In this document: positions 33,744-43,700 of the stretch, piece by piece | Numbering within the stretch: position 1 is the stretch's first letter | How the letters are laid out: each line of letters begins with the position of its first letter | Source: CAYRTV01 sp964505785 | GTDB lineage: Bacteria; Acidobacteriota; Aminicenantia; Aminicenantales; Aminicenantaceae | Direction of reading: 5' to 3' | Assembly (NCBI GenBank): GCA_964505785.1 | Contig: CAZDJZ010000009.1 | Coordinates: forward strand, 39,381 to 103,380 | Length of the DNA: 64,000 bases | Notes under the pieces: model-generated | Told to the model about the DNA's origin: nothing | Database searches by the model: none | The model's input: the letters and a program-made list of their open reading frames with translations, nothing else | Position numbers and translations under genes: made by a program

Positions 33744-35231
33744 GTGAAAAAAATGAAAGTTAAAGACAAGACTCAGCTCGAAGTATCCGTCGATAAGCGT
33801 CATATCGTATCCATCGGCGAACGCCTGTATACGGAAAGTGTCGAGCTGCTGCGGGAGCTGGTCAATAATGCCTATGACGCAGATGCGACAGAGGTTTTTG
33901 TGGATATCAATCCCGACCGTGTGGAGGTCAGGGATAACGGAACCGGGATGGATCTGACTGGTTTGCAGCAGTATTTTTTAATCGGGTCAAATGAAAAGGT
34001 CCAGCATGCGAAATCGCCCCGGTTCGGACGCATGCGAATCGGTCAATTCGGCATCGGCAAATTTGCATCTCTGGCCGCAGCAACCCGGTTTGAGGTCATC
34101 ACTCAGCAGAAAGATTTTGCGGCCCGGGTGGTCTTCGATAAGAATGAATGGGCCAAAAGCGAACACCAATGGCATCTTCCCCTTGAGATTCTGGAGCCGG
34201 ATCCGGAGAAAGGAAATGGGACGACGGTTATTCTGTCGGAAATGAATAAATCATTTGATCCGGATGAAGTGGAACGCAAGCTGATGGAAAGCGTCCCGCT
34301 TAAAGCGCCTGATTTTGATGTTTATCTCAACGGCAGACACCTGATTCCCCGCAGTCATTCCGGTCAGAAAATACCTGTTTTAGAGGGAAGTACGTTTGGT
34401 GTATTTCACGGTGAAATTGTCATTGTTCCAAGTTCTATGGCATCGATGACCGACTTGGGCATAGAAGTAAAAGTGAAAGGGGTCACGGTTAAAAAGGAAC
34501 TATTCGGGATGGAAACCTGGGGCAAGGCTGTCGCCCGTGTTAAAGGCGAGATCAATGCCGATTTTCTGCCGATGACATCCGACCGGTCGAATTTTATTAC
34601 TGATTCTCCTGAATATCAGGAATTCATCAAGGCCATGAAAAAGGTGGTTGATCAGATAAAAACGGCCTTGGGTAAAGAGGCGGACCGCCGGGAAGACCGC
34701 AAAGCGGGCCGCGCCGTCAAGGAAGCCCTGCGAAGAATTCATCGCGCGCTGGCCTTCAATCCGGATCTCTCACCATTCGGCCCTATCCCCATTGGGGCAG
34801 AGACCGGCAGCGGCGGGGGTGCTTTATTAGAGAAAGGCAAGCGGGACGAAAAAAAGGAAAGGGATATTACGCCGGAGCCTCCCAAGCCCAAACCCAAACG
34901 GAAACAAAGAAAGCGCAAGAATCCCTTGGTCAAAAAAGTTACGCCCGGCGCGATTGTAAGTAAAATGAAATTCGGAGACACCAAGGTCGCGGTGTGTTTG
35001 GATTTTTTCGGCCCGGACGGCCCCGAGTGTTTTTCTGAAGGGAATGTCGTGTATATCAACCGGGATCATCCGCTTTTTCAGCGGGAGTCCCGCAAAACCG
35101 CTACCTATACCATGTACGTCGCCCGCCTGCTGACCCAGGAAATCTCCATGATGCATGAAACCCGCAGCCCCCGGAAGGCCTACGAACGTCAAAGCAAACT
35201 GCTCAAAGATGCGTTCACTGACAACGATTAA
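33744..35231 (+). CDS. GHKL-type ATPase of unknown role
   Basis: 495 residues. The N-terminal GHKL (Hsp90/MutL/histidine-kinase-like) ATP-binding fold shows the N-box LLRELVNNAYDADA with Glu, Asn and Asp, the G1 box DNGTGM and the G2 box GQFGIGKFAS. A second domain (about 200-330) resembles the transducer region of GHKL proteins. A strongly basic, proline-rich linker (about 375-398, PPKPKPKRKQRKRKNP) leads to a C-terminal region of about 100 residues that I do not recognise. No sensor, kinase or nuclease domain is visible. The start is GTG 33744 or ATG 33753; neither has a clear ribosome-binding site. It has no operon partner upstream; methylglyoxal synthase begins 103 bp downstream. Confidence 0.8.
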   Translation: MKKMKVKDKTQLEVSVDKRHIVSIGERLYTESVELLRELVNNAYDADATEVFVDINPDRVEVRDNGTGMDLTGLQQYFLIGSNEKVQHAKSPRFGRMRIGQFGIGKFASLAAATRFEVITQQKDFAARVVFDKNEWAKSEHQWHLPLEILEPDPEKGNGTTVILSEMNKSFDPDEVERKLMESVPLKAPDFDVYLNGRHLIPRSHSGQKIPVLEGSTFGVFHGEIVIVPSSMASMTDLGIEVKVKGVTVKKELFGMETWGKAVARVKGEINADFLPMTSDRSNFITDSPEYQEFIKAMKKVVDQIKTALGKEADRREDRKAGRAVKEALRRIHRALAFNPDLSPFGPIPIGAETGSGGGALLEKGKRDEKKERDITPEPPKPKPKRKQRKRKNPLVKKVTPGAIVSKMKFGDTKVAVCLDFFGPDGPECFSEGNVVYINRDHPLFQRESRKTATYTMYVARLLTQEISMMHETRSPRKAYERQSKLLKDAFTDND

Positions 35232-35334
35232 CCTCTCTGTGGTCGTCTTTCAAAACCGAATCGCTTAGTAAGACTGTATGCCAAGTTTATTTATAATTAA
35301 CACAAGCATGCTATAAGTCGTCCGGAGGTAAATA

Positions 35335-35709
35335 ATGAAAAAGAAAACTGTGGCCTTGATTGCCCACGACGGGAAGAAAGCTGATATCATTGCTTTTGCA
35401 TTATATAACCGAGAAAGACTCAAAGCGTTCAACTTAATTGGAACCGGAACGACGGGAAGTTTGCTTTTAAAAAAAGTGGGTTTAGAAGTGGAACGGCTTC
35501 TTTCCGGGCCTTATGGAGGAGATGCCCAAATAGCGGCTCGAGTCTCTGAGGGTAGTGTTGATGCAGTCATTTTTTTTGTCGATCCTCTCGATAAACATCC
35601 TCATGATCCGGATATCCAGACATTATTGCGGGCTTGCAATATTCATAATGTTGCCATCGCGACAAATGTGGCGACGGCTGATCTGATCATTTCTGCAGAA
35701 TCCCTGTAA
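35335..35709 (+). CDS. mgsA: Methylglyoxal synthase
   Basis: Converts dihydroxyacetone phosphate to methylglyoxal and phosphate, a bypass of lower glycolysis. At 124 residues it is slightly shorter than the 130-150 usual. The family's motifs are all present: ALIAHDGKK, the phosphate-binding GTGTTGS, SGPYGGDAQIAA, the catalytic Asp in FFVDPLDKHPHDPD and the C-terminal ATNVATADLI. CGGAGG stands before ATG. It is followed 2 bp later by a PHP-domain phosphoesterase, which may be co-translated. Confidence 0.93.
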   Translation: MKKKTVALIAHDGKKADIIAFALYNRERLKAFNLIGTGTTGSLLLKKVGLEVERLLSGPYGGDAQIAARVSEGSVDAVIFFVDPLDKHPHDPDIQTLLRACNIHNVAIATNVATADLIISAESL

Positions 35710-35711
35710 AT

Positions 35712-36611
35712 ATGATAAAAAACGAACCATTTCAAAAAACCGGACACTGGTACAAAGCGGCGCTCCATGTCCACACCACGCGTTCGGATGGAAAACGGAC
35801 GCCGGAGCAAGCGGCGTCATCATACCGGGATCAGGATTACAAGGTTCTGTGTGTCACCGATCACAATATCATCACGGACATGACGGCTTTTCAAGATGAG
35901 AATTTTTTAACCATCCCCTCAATTGAAGTCAATTACGGCCGGAACCGGGCCGGCGATGATTTCCATGTTATCATATTGGGGGCGCATGGCGGTTTGAATT
36001 TACCGGTGGAAACACCGGTCCGGGAAGCGCTGGCGCAATGGACGCACGCCGGTTCCGTGATGATCCTGGCGCACCCTTATTGGTCCGGTATGGAACCGGA
36101 CGAGATCGCGCAGCTGGAGCATGTCCATGGTATGGAGATATTCAACCTCGGCTCCAAGACAGAGATTGGAAAAGGAAATGCGACGGTGCACTGGGACCAG
36201 GTCCTGTCGCAGGGAATGTCCCTTTGGGGCTACGCCGTTGATGACGCCCACTGGTCGGAACAGAGCGGACACGTCTATGATGCCTTCGGAGCCTGGGTTT
36301 GCATTAAGGCCGATGCCCTGGAACAGGAACGGATTCTCGCCGCCTTAGCAGAGGGCCGGTGCTATTCATCCACCGGACCTGAGATTTATGATTTCCGTAT
36401 TGAAAATGGAATCGCGGAAATCACGTGCTCTGCTGTTCAATCCATCAACTTCAAGGCCCAGGCGCGTTATGGGCATCAGCAACGGGCCGAGCCGGGTCAA
36501 TCCATTCAAGCCGCGGTATATAAATTAACGGGAAAGGAGCGCTATCTGCGCGCCGAATGCATTGACGCGTACGGCCGGACCGCTTGGACCAATCCCGTTT
36601 TTCTTGCTTAA
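35712..36611 (+). CDS. PHP-domain phosphoesterase
   Basis: A 299-residue protein of the polymerase-and-histidinol-phosphatase fold. Metal-binding motifs are HVHTTRSDG (22-30), VTDHN, a middle Glu (SIEVNYG), HPYWSG and DDAH. These are the usual His/Asp/Glu ligands for a tri-metal site that hydrolyses phosphate esters. A C-terminal part (about 225-299) looks like a small beta domain. The substrate is unknown. It starts 2 bp after mgsA and its end converges on the Fe-S aldo/keto reductase gene with a 4-bp gap. Confidence 0.85.
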   Translation: MIKNEPFQKTGHWYKAALHVHTTRSDGKRTPEQAASSYRDQDYKVLCVTDHNIITDMTAFQDENFLTIPSIEVNYGRNRAGDDFHVIILGAHGGLNLPVETPVREALAQWTHAGSVMILAHPYWSGMEPDEIAQLEHVHGMEIFNLGSKTEIGKGNATVHWDQVLSQGMSLWGYAVDDAHWSEQSGHVYDAFGAWVCIKADALEQERILAALAEGRCYSSTGPEIYDFRIENGIAEITCSAVQSINFKAQARYGHQQRAEPGQSIQAAVYKLTGKERYLRAECIDAYGRTAWTNPVFLA

Positions 36612-36615
36612 GGTC

Positions 36616-37851
36616 TTAGGCCCGGCGCAGCAGGGCATGTATGCCGGCGATTTTTTCGGGAACAGGAAGGCTCTGTGGACAGTGGGCCACGCAGGTGCCG
36701 CAGGCTTGACAGGCACCGGCATTTCGGTCGAGCCCGGCATACAATTTGCGGGCTTTGCTCCAATCATGATCGTCGAGAGCGTAACGTTCGAAACGCAGGA
36801 TTTCCGCGATGGGGACCTGCTGCGGACAATGCGGCTGGCATTGCGTACAGAGGCGGCATGCTGTATTGTCGGCGCGTCCGGTCATCAGGGCGATAGCCCG
36901 GGCATCCGCGTCCCGAAGGCGGCGTCCGGCTCCGGAGTAAGTATCTGTGAATTCATCCAGATTCCGGACCCGGATAACAGCGGCATCCAGATTGGTGGCG
37001 GTCGTCAGCCAGCGTGTCAGAGCGTTATGGGGCGTCACCCCGGGCGGAAGCTGGTCCATAAAGTCTTGGTCATCCTTCATCCGTCCGATGCCCCGGGCGG
37101 TCTTCATGGCGATAGTACCGAATCCTTTTTTGCGTGCATATTCGAGAAATGTATCCATCTCCTGATCTACTCCGTAGGAATACATGAATTGGGCATGCTC
37201 GTAGAGGCCGTCATCGACAACGGCGGTTAGAACTTCAGCTGCGCTTTGTCCTTTCGGTACTTTGGAATTGCCGGCATAGCCATGCTGTGAGAGGCATAGG
37301 TGTTTAACCAGCCCTTCTTTTTTCAGCCGTTCAAAAGCGCGGACAAATCCCCGTTCATTTTTAAGCTCATCAACATTATGATACCCATAGTGAAACTGCA
37401 TATCATCAAAATAACCCAGCCCGGTTTGTTCGAGAGTTTTCTTGACGAATTGGTAATGAGATTCTTCATCGATACGGCCGGTCTCATGCCCGCCGCCGAT
37501 GCGGTCAACCGTAACCTGGCAGTAATGAGCATCCCGGTTTTTAAGAATGGATTCCGGCACTCCGGTCCTGGCCCAGCGGTTGGCTTTATGCCAGTAATTC
37601 ATGCCGCATAAAATTCCGGCTTCGGCCGGCGCGGATGCCAGGTCGCCGGCTCCAATGATCATGGATATATCTCTTTGGCTGTATCCAAGCTTCACTCGGG
37701 GTAAAGGCCCTACGATACGGGCTGCTTCTTCTATTGTATCCGGACGGGCGGCTTGTGCCCTGGGGGCTATTCCCGCAGTCAATCCTGCTGCGACAGTCGC
37801 TGATGAAATCCGCAAAAAATCCCGCCGGTTGATCGACTTGTTAATTGCCAT
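36616..37851 (-). CDS. Tat-exported aldo/keto reductase with two [4Fe-4S] motifs
   Basis: 411 residues. A twin-arginine signal (INRRDFLRIS, residues 7-16, followed by a hydrophobic stretch) predicts export of the folded protein with its cofactors. The central aldo/keto-reductase TIM barrel (about 50-310) has recognisable strands (DDMQFHYGYH, FMYSYGV, GTIAMKTARGIG). The C-terminus has two ferredoxin-type sets, CRLCTQCQPHCP and CQACGTCVAHCP, enough for two [4Fe-4S] clusters. Such proteins are common in anaerobes and presumably exchange electrons in the periplasm; the substrate is unknown. It is a single gene with a long untranslated spacer upstream. Confidence 0.88.
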   Translation of the reverse strand: MAINKSINRRDFLRISSATVAAGLTAGIAPRAQAARPDTIEEAARIVGPLPRVKLGYSQRDISMIIGAGDLASAPAEAGILCGMNYWHKANRWARTGVPESILKNRDAHYCQVTVDRIGGGHETGRIDEESHYQFVKKTLEQTGLGYFDDMQFHYGYHNVDELKNERGFVRAFERLKKEGLVKHLCLSQHGYAGNSKVPKGQSAAEVLTAVVDDGLYEHAQFMYSYGVDQEMDTFLEYARKKGFGTIAMKTARGIGRMKDDQDFMDQLPPGVTPHNALTRWLTTATNLDAAVIRVRNLDEFTDTYSGAGRRLRDADARAIALMTGRADNTACRLCTQCQPHCPQQVPIAEILRFERYALDDHDWSKARKLYAGLDRNAGACQACGTCVAHCPQSLPVPEKIAGIHALLRRA

Positions 37852-37917
37852 AGAATAACTCCCTTTTTAGTTGATGTCTTTCCACAGTACATGGAGAGTT
37901 GATTCTTGTCAAGATAA

Positions 37918-37985
37918 TCATGTCATTCCGAGGAGCGGAGCGACGTCGGAATCTTAGAGTGCTTCGTTTGCTCGCTGCGCGAGCG
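37918..37985 (+). repeat. Dispersed hairpin repeat (CTTAGA-box family)
   Basis: GTCATTCCGAGGAGCGGAGC followed by GACGTCGGAATCTTAGAGTG, with an ATTCCGA/TCGGAAT stem and then GCTTCG and TCGCTGCGCGAGCG. The rest of the 342-bp spacer (37852-38193) is AT-rich leader for the next gene, with no further gene. Confidence 0.6.
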
Positions 37986-38193
37986 TTTATCGTGGCTGTC
38001 CTGTCCGTTTGCAGCGTTTGCTTGCGTTCGGAATGGTGAGCCCAAAACCAAAGATTCTCTTTTCAGCTTGGCAGTTTAAGTATGGCGTTTAAGCAGAAAA
38101 TTCTTGAGGTTTAAGCAAAAGAAAATTAATATGAATGAGGCGGAGAGATTAGAATTTAGGTGAATAATGTTAATATGAATAAAAGGAGGCAGC

Positions 38194-39831
38194 ATGAAAC
38201 ACAGGATTTGTTTCGGATTATTCAGTCTTTGTATCATTTTTTCGGCCGCGGCCGGACTTTTGAGTTCAGCCGTAACGTCCCAGAGCAATGATTATGATGA
38301 TCTTCTCCAGTTTTTTAAGGAATGGCGGGAATTCGAGGCGCCGGAATTTCATAACGGTGTTCCCGATTATTCGGCTGAGGCCATGGCGGCACAGGAACGC
38401 CGGATTCCTGAATTTATGCAGCGTCTTCAGTCCTTTGACACCAGCGGCTGGACGCTCCCGCAGCGGGCGGATTATGAAATCATCCGTGCGGAGATCAACG
38501 GCTTGAAGTTCAACCACGAGGTTTTGCGTCCCTGGGCTCGCATCCCCCTGTTTTATGCTGTCGTTCAGTCATATGAAGCAGACGTGCCCGCCCGGGAAGT
38601 GCCTGAAATTGACGGCGTCTTAAATATTTTTCAGCATTCGTTCCCATTAAATGAAGAATCTCAGGATGTTTTCAAACGGAAACTGGCGGCGATTCCCGGG
38701 GTTTTGGCGGCTGCCCGCAAAAATCTGGTGGAAGAAGCCGGCTACCTGTGGCTGGCCGGAATCCGGCAGAAAAAAGGGGAAAGTGCGGCCTTAGGCCAGC
38801 TGGCGGAACGCTTCCAGGACACAAATCCGGAATTAGCGGCCTTAGCCCAAAGGGCACAAACCGCCGTGGATGAGTATGCCTACTGGATGGAGCAGAAACA
38901 GCCGCACATTGATCCGTATTCAGGAATCGGCAAAGAAAATTACAGCCGGTATATGAAAGAGGTTCATTTGGTCCCGTATTCGTGGGAAGAACAGTTGGAG
39001 CTGGTCCAGCGGGAGCTGGACCGGTCGCTTACCGCCCTGGCCATGGAAGAGCACCGCAACCGGCATCTGCCCAAGCTTTTTCCGGCCGCTTCCCTTGAAG
39101 AAAGGCGGGATATGGAGAAAAAAGCAGTGGCGGCCTTTTTGGATTTCATGCGCAGTGAAGATATTTTCTCGGTGCCGGATTATATGCATCTGGACGATGA
39201 AGTCGGATCCTATACGCCGCCTGAAAGATTGGACTTCTTCTCACACATCAGTGCCCGTGATCCCCTCCCATTGACCTGCCATCAGATCCATTGGCTGGAA
39301 AAACAGCGGGAGCTCCGCAATCATGATCCCATCCGCGGGCAGGCGCTATTGTCCAAAATATGGGACAGCCGCGCCGAGGGCCTGGCGACGGCATGGGAAG
39401 AATTGATGATGCAGGCCGGTATTTTGGCGGACCGCCCCCGCGCCAGGGAGCTGACACATATCCTGCTGGCGTTCCGCGCCGTCCGTGCCATTGGCGGATT
39501 GAAACTTCATTCCGGAGAATGGACTCTGGAAGAGGCGATCGATTATGCCGTGAATACCACGCCCCGGGGTTTTGTCAGTCCGGAAAGCAATACCATTTTC
39601 AATGATTATATGCTCTATCTGTCCCAGCCGGGATACGGCACCAGTTATGTCATCGGCAAACTGCAGCTGGAAAGGCTGATACAGGACCGCAGAACCCAGC
39701 TGGGGGACAACTTCAATCAGAAAGAATTCTGGGATGATTACTTTTCCCGGGGTGTTATCCCCGCATCCCTGCTGCGCTGGGAGATGACCGGACTGGATGA
39801 CGAAATGCAGGAGCTGTGGAAACGGCCGTAA
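38194..39831 (+). CDS. DUF885-related protein lacking the metallopeptidase motif
   Basis: 545 residues with a signal peptide (about 5-25). The overall order of helices and several landmarks match the other DUF885 proteins here (FDTSGWTLPQRADY, MEEHRNRHLP, the RPRAREL segment, the C-terminal GVIPASLLRWEM). The position of the HExxPGH motif reads HQIHWLE (363-369) and the following EGW reads EGL, so the zinc Glu/His set is lost. It is probably not a peptidase; a structural, binding or inhibitor role is possible. AAAGGAGG precedes the ATG. It is a single gene with repeats on both sides. Confidence 0.82.
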   Translation: MKHRICFGLFSLCIIFSAAAGLLSSAVTSQSNDYDDLLQFFKEWREFEAPEFHNGVPDYSAEAMAAQERRIPEFMQRLQSFDTSGWTLPQRADYEIIRAEINGLKFNHEVLRPWARIPLFYAVVQSYEADVPAREVPEIDGVLNIFQHSFPLNEESQDVFKRKLAAIPGVLAAARKNLVEEAGYLWLAGIRQKKGESAALGQLAERFQDTNPELAALAQRAQTAVDEYAYWMEQKQPHIDPYSGIGKENYSRYMKEVHLVPYSWEEQLELVQRELDRSLTALAMEEHRNRHLPKLFPAASLEERRDMEKKAVAAFLDFMRSEDIFSVPDYMHLDDEVGSYTPPERLDFFSHISARDPLPLTCHQIHWLEKQRELRNHDPIRGQALLSKIWDSRAEGLATAWEELMMQAGILADRPRARELTHILLAFRAVRAIGGLKLHSGEWTLEEAIDYAVNTTPRGFVSPESNTIFNDYMLYLSQPGYGTSYVIGKLQLERLIQDRRTQLGDNFNQKEFWDDYFSRGVIPASLLRWEMTGLDDEMQELWKRP

Positions 39832-40732
39832 ATCGTTAAAGGCTCGCTTCACGAGCGCTTGACCCCCATGTCATTCCGAGGAGCGAAGCGACGTCGGAAT
39901 CTTAGAGTGCTTCGTTATGCTTGCTTCGCTCGCGTTACTTGGGTTACTAGGGTTACTTGAGTTCTGGCTCGCTTTGCTCGCGTTCGGCGCGTTTATTGCG
40001 TTTTTTTGTCTATCTAAGTCCGTCTAGGTCTATCTAAGTCTGTTCGGTCTTTTCGGTCTGTTCGGTCTGTTCAGTCTGTTCAGCCGGCTTGCTTCGCTCG
40101 CGTTACTTGGGTTCCTAGGGTTACTAGAGTTGCTTGGGTTCTTGCTCGCTCCGCTCGCGTTTATTGTCATAGGTCTGGCATGAAAGAGAATATACGGGTT
40201 CCGATGCGGTTTTGAGATTTGAGATTTGAGATTTGAGATAAAAACAAAGCCGCCTTAGGTCATTAAGTTGCTTCTCTCCAAAAATGACAATGATATATGA
40301 CAATTATCCGGCTTTGGTTTATTTTTGAGTTTTGATTTAAATAAAAAGCTCGCCCCGGCGTCTCATTTCATTGTCATTCCCGGAACACCCATATGTCATT
40401 CCCGGAACGAAGTGACGGGAATCTTAGAGGGCTTCGTTTCTCAGAATCGGTGCCGTTTCTTCTAAACGATGCAGTTTGGGATTCTTCGTCGCTTCGCTCC
40501 TCAGAATGACATGTATCGGCAGGCGCTCCTCAGGATGACTTATTGTGCTTCGTGATAATCAATCGTTTTCTCGTCAAAATGGACATTCACGGGCCGAAGG
40601 GTAAAAAAAATTGCGATTATAATAAAATAAACCCAAATCGAAAATGTCATTCCTTACATTTGTTTTTTCTTGTGCATTATTTTCATTTTCAAAGGCGGAT
40701 AAAATAAATAGCGCAATTTTTTTTATGAATGT
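39832..40732. repeat. 0.9-kb non-coding repeat cluster
   Basis: Holds at least seven elements and no credible gene. There is a hairpin element at 39868-39930 (ATTCCGA/TCGGAAT stem, CTTAGAGTGCTTCG). A 9-mer array GTTACTTGG lies at 39934-39960. A 10-mer/9-mer GTCT array lies at 40008-40082. A second GTTACTTGG array is at 40102-40137, and a 7-mer array TTTGAGA at 40210-40240. Paired hairpin elements are at 40373-40531 (ATTCCCG/CGGGAAT). A fragment of the MITE-like element (AAAAATTGCGATTATAAT) is near 40608. CTTGCTTCGCTCGCG-type palindromes separate the arrays. Confidence 0.65.
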
Positions 40733-43700
40733 TCATTTTTGCTGCACGCCGCGGTGCACAGCCGGATCACCTGACTGATTATTCGCTGTCGCGCCGTAGA
40801 GTATGACCTCTCCGGTTCCGGATACCGCTTCCGCTTTAACCCAGAAAGTCTCACTTCTGGGAGGAATGCCGGCTTCGGCAAAAGGATCAAAGGCCATGTA
40901 TTGTCCATCTGATATTGTTTTCTGGAACGGAGTCCCCATAGTATTTCCATCATTGTTTATGACGGAGAATTCGACGGTGACCGAATCTCCCGAGGGATTG
41001 AAGACGCCGAAGCTGGCCCGGTAGGTTCCATCTAAAACCATATTCTGCACCATCATCACCCGCTCTAATGAGCAGGTATTATGAATGCTCTCATTCAAGC
41101 CTTGAAACGTCTTTGATCCGTCTTGGTTGGTGGTGCGGGCGGATACATGAATGTGATGACTGCTGTCCTGAGTCATAAAAGCCAGGCTTCCCGCCGTGCC
41201 GGAATAATCGAAGCCGGGATCGAGCATATCCAAAGTTTTCAGAATGTTGGGTGATCTAAGGCTGGTATTGGCACCGGCACCTGTAAACAAGGATATGGGG
41301 CCTCGCACGTCACCTGAAGATGAAGAATAATATACCTGAACGTCCGAACCGCCGGTCAAATCCGTTATTTGCACTGCGGTTGTCCATTCCCCGCCGCCTG
41401 AGGCCGGCGCCCAAAGGGCTTCCGGAATGAACAGGACATTCGACGGTGAATTATACCCATCCAAATCAGAAACCGGTACCGCCGGATGCATCGCCGGATC
41501 ATTGGTTGCCCGGTTGGCGGTTGAGCAGTAACTGAAAACCCGTCCGCTTCCGCTGATAGGTGTGATTTTCATCCAAACATTATCACCGGATGCTGACGCC
41601 GCTGCAAAGGGATCCAGGGCAACGAACTGATTTTCTGTAAATCCAATATTGACCGAACTGCCGAGAACGGATCCATCACTTCCGATAAGATCAAGAGAAA
41701 CAGTCAAGTCACCTCCAATGACAAAGCCGCCGTAGGTAGTACGGTAAGTCTCATCAGATCTCAAGTTCTGGATCATCATGGAGCGGGATGTATCCGCTGT
41801 ATTGTGAATACTGTCGTTTAGCCCCTGAAATGTCTTGGAATAATCCCCGTTTTTTGTGCGGGCGATAACATGAATATGGTGATTGCTGTCCTGGGTTATA
41901 AATTCCACTGCACCCGCTTTTCCGGAATAGTCAAAACCCGGATCTAAGAGGGCAAGGGTCTGCAGTAAGTTAGGCGTCTTGACACTAACCCCGGGTCCGC
42001 TGCCGGTGAAAAGATCAAACGGACCGCGGCGGTCCCCGGTTGATGCGTTGAAATAAGTCTGCACCTGAGACCCGCCGGTTATATCGGTTATATGGACTTC
42101 GGTCTGCCAGGTGCCGCCGCCTGAAGCCGGAGCCCAAAGAACTTCCGGAATCACCTGGTATGAGCTTGGGGAATTATCGTAAGCCAGGGTAGTGAATTCA
42201 ACCTCATTGCCGTAGGCCAAGCCGATACTATTAACAGCGTAGGCGCGGATATAGTAGGTGGTTCCGGGAGTGAGGCCTGTCAAGTCGACATAAAAATGGC
42301 CCGGCCCCGTACCTTCGTTCATATGATCGTCGGAGATAGTCGGTGTTCCGGTTGTGTTCCAGCATACCCCCCGTTCGGTGACCGTTGTACCGCCTTGGTC
42401 CGTGACATTACCGCCGGGTTCGGCGGTGCTGTATTGGATGGCGGAGACAGCCAACGTCGTTACCGTCGGCACCGACAAGGTGGTGAATTGATATAGATTG
42501 CTATAGGCCGTGCCGACGCTGTTGGTGGCATAGGCCCGGACATAATAGGTTTCACCGGGAGTGAGGGATGTAAGGCTGCTGGTAAAGGCGCCAGTCCCGG
42601 ATCCGTCCGTGGTATGGCTGTCTGCGGTGGTGGGGTTGCCTGTGGTGTTCCAGCAGTGACCGCGGGCCGTAACGGCAGCTCCGCCGTCAAGAGTGACTTC
42701 CCCGCTGGATTCTGCGGTGGTATCGGTGATACTTGAAGCCCCGTATGTAACGACCGTGGGAAGTTCGGGGGTGTTGAACTGCCTTTCGTTGCCATAAGCG
42801 GTTCCTACAGAATTCGTCGCATAGGCGCGGACGAAATAGGTCATATCCGGGCTTAAGCCGGTTAGGCTGCTGGTAAATATCCCGGTGCCGGAGCCGTCGG
42901 TGGTGTGGCTGTCGGCCGTTGTGGGGTTGCCTGTGGTGTTCCAGCAGACACCGCGGGCTGTGACCGAAGCGCCGCCGTTATCGGTGACTTCGCCGCCGCT
43001 TTGAGCACTCTCATCGGTTATTCCGGTGACCTCTGCCGTCGTAACGGTCGCGATGTCATTCGTCGTGAATGACCGCTCATTGCCGTAGGCCGTACTGACG
43101 CTGTTGGTGGCGTAGGCCCGTACAAAATAGGTTTGGCCTGCGCTAAGACTAGTCAGATTGCTGACAAAAGGGCCGGTGCCGGTGCCGTTGGTGGTGTGGC
43201 TGTCGGCTGTTGTGGGCGAGCCGGTGGTATTCCAGCAGACACCCCTGGCCGTCACGGAGGCGCCGCCGTCATCGGTGACTTCGCCGCCGCTTTGAGCGCT
43301 CTCGTCGGTAATGCTGCTGACAGGTGCGGTATTGACGGAAGGGGCGACCGGATCAAGGGTATTGAACGACCTTTGATTGCCGTAAGCCGTGCCGGCTGTA
43401 TTGGTGGCGTAGGCACGGACGTAATATGTCTGTCCGGCATCCAAACCGGTCAGGCTGCTGGTAAAGGTCCCGGTGCCGGTGCCGTTGGTGGTGTGGCTGT
43501 CGGCGGTGGTGGGATCGCCGGTGGTGTTCCAGCAGACACCGCGGGCCGTCACCGCGGCCCCGCCGCTGTCCGTCACATTGCCGCCGCTGTCCGCTGTGTT
43601 GTACTGGATTCCGGAAACGGCGGCTGTGGATACGGTTGGTTTTTCCACACCCGTCCCGGACAAAGAAATATGAACCGGGTCATTGTTTTCGGTGCTGTTG

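Noticed and set aside
36562..37230. 222-codon plus-strand open frame
   Set aside because: Lies wholly opposite the Fe-S aldo/keto reductase, whose motifs are unmistakable; no ribosome-binding site or homology.
39934..40137. Possible CRISPR array
   Set aside because: Units are only 9-10 bp with no spacers, units are degenerate, and no cas genes are nearby.
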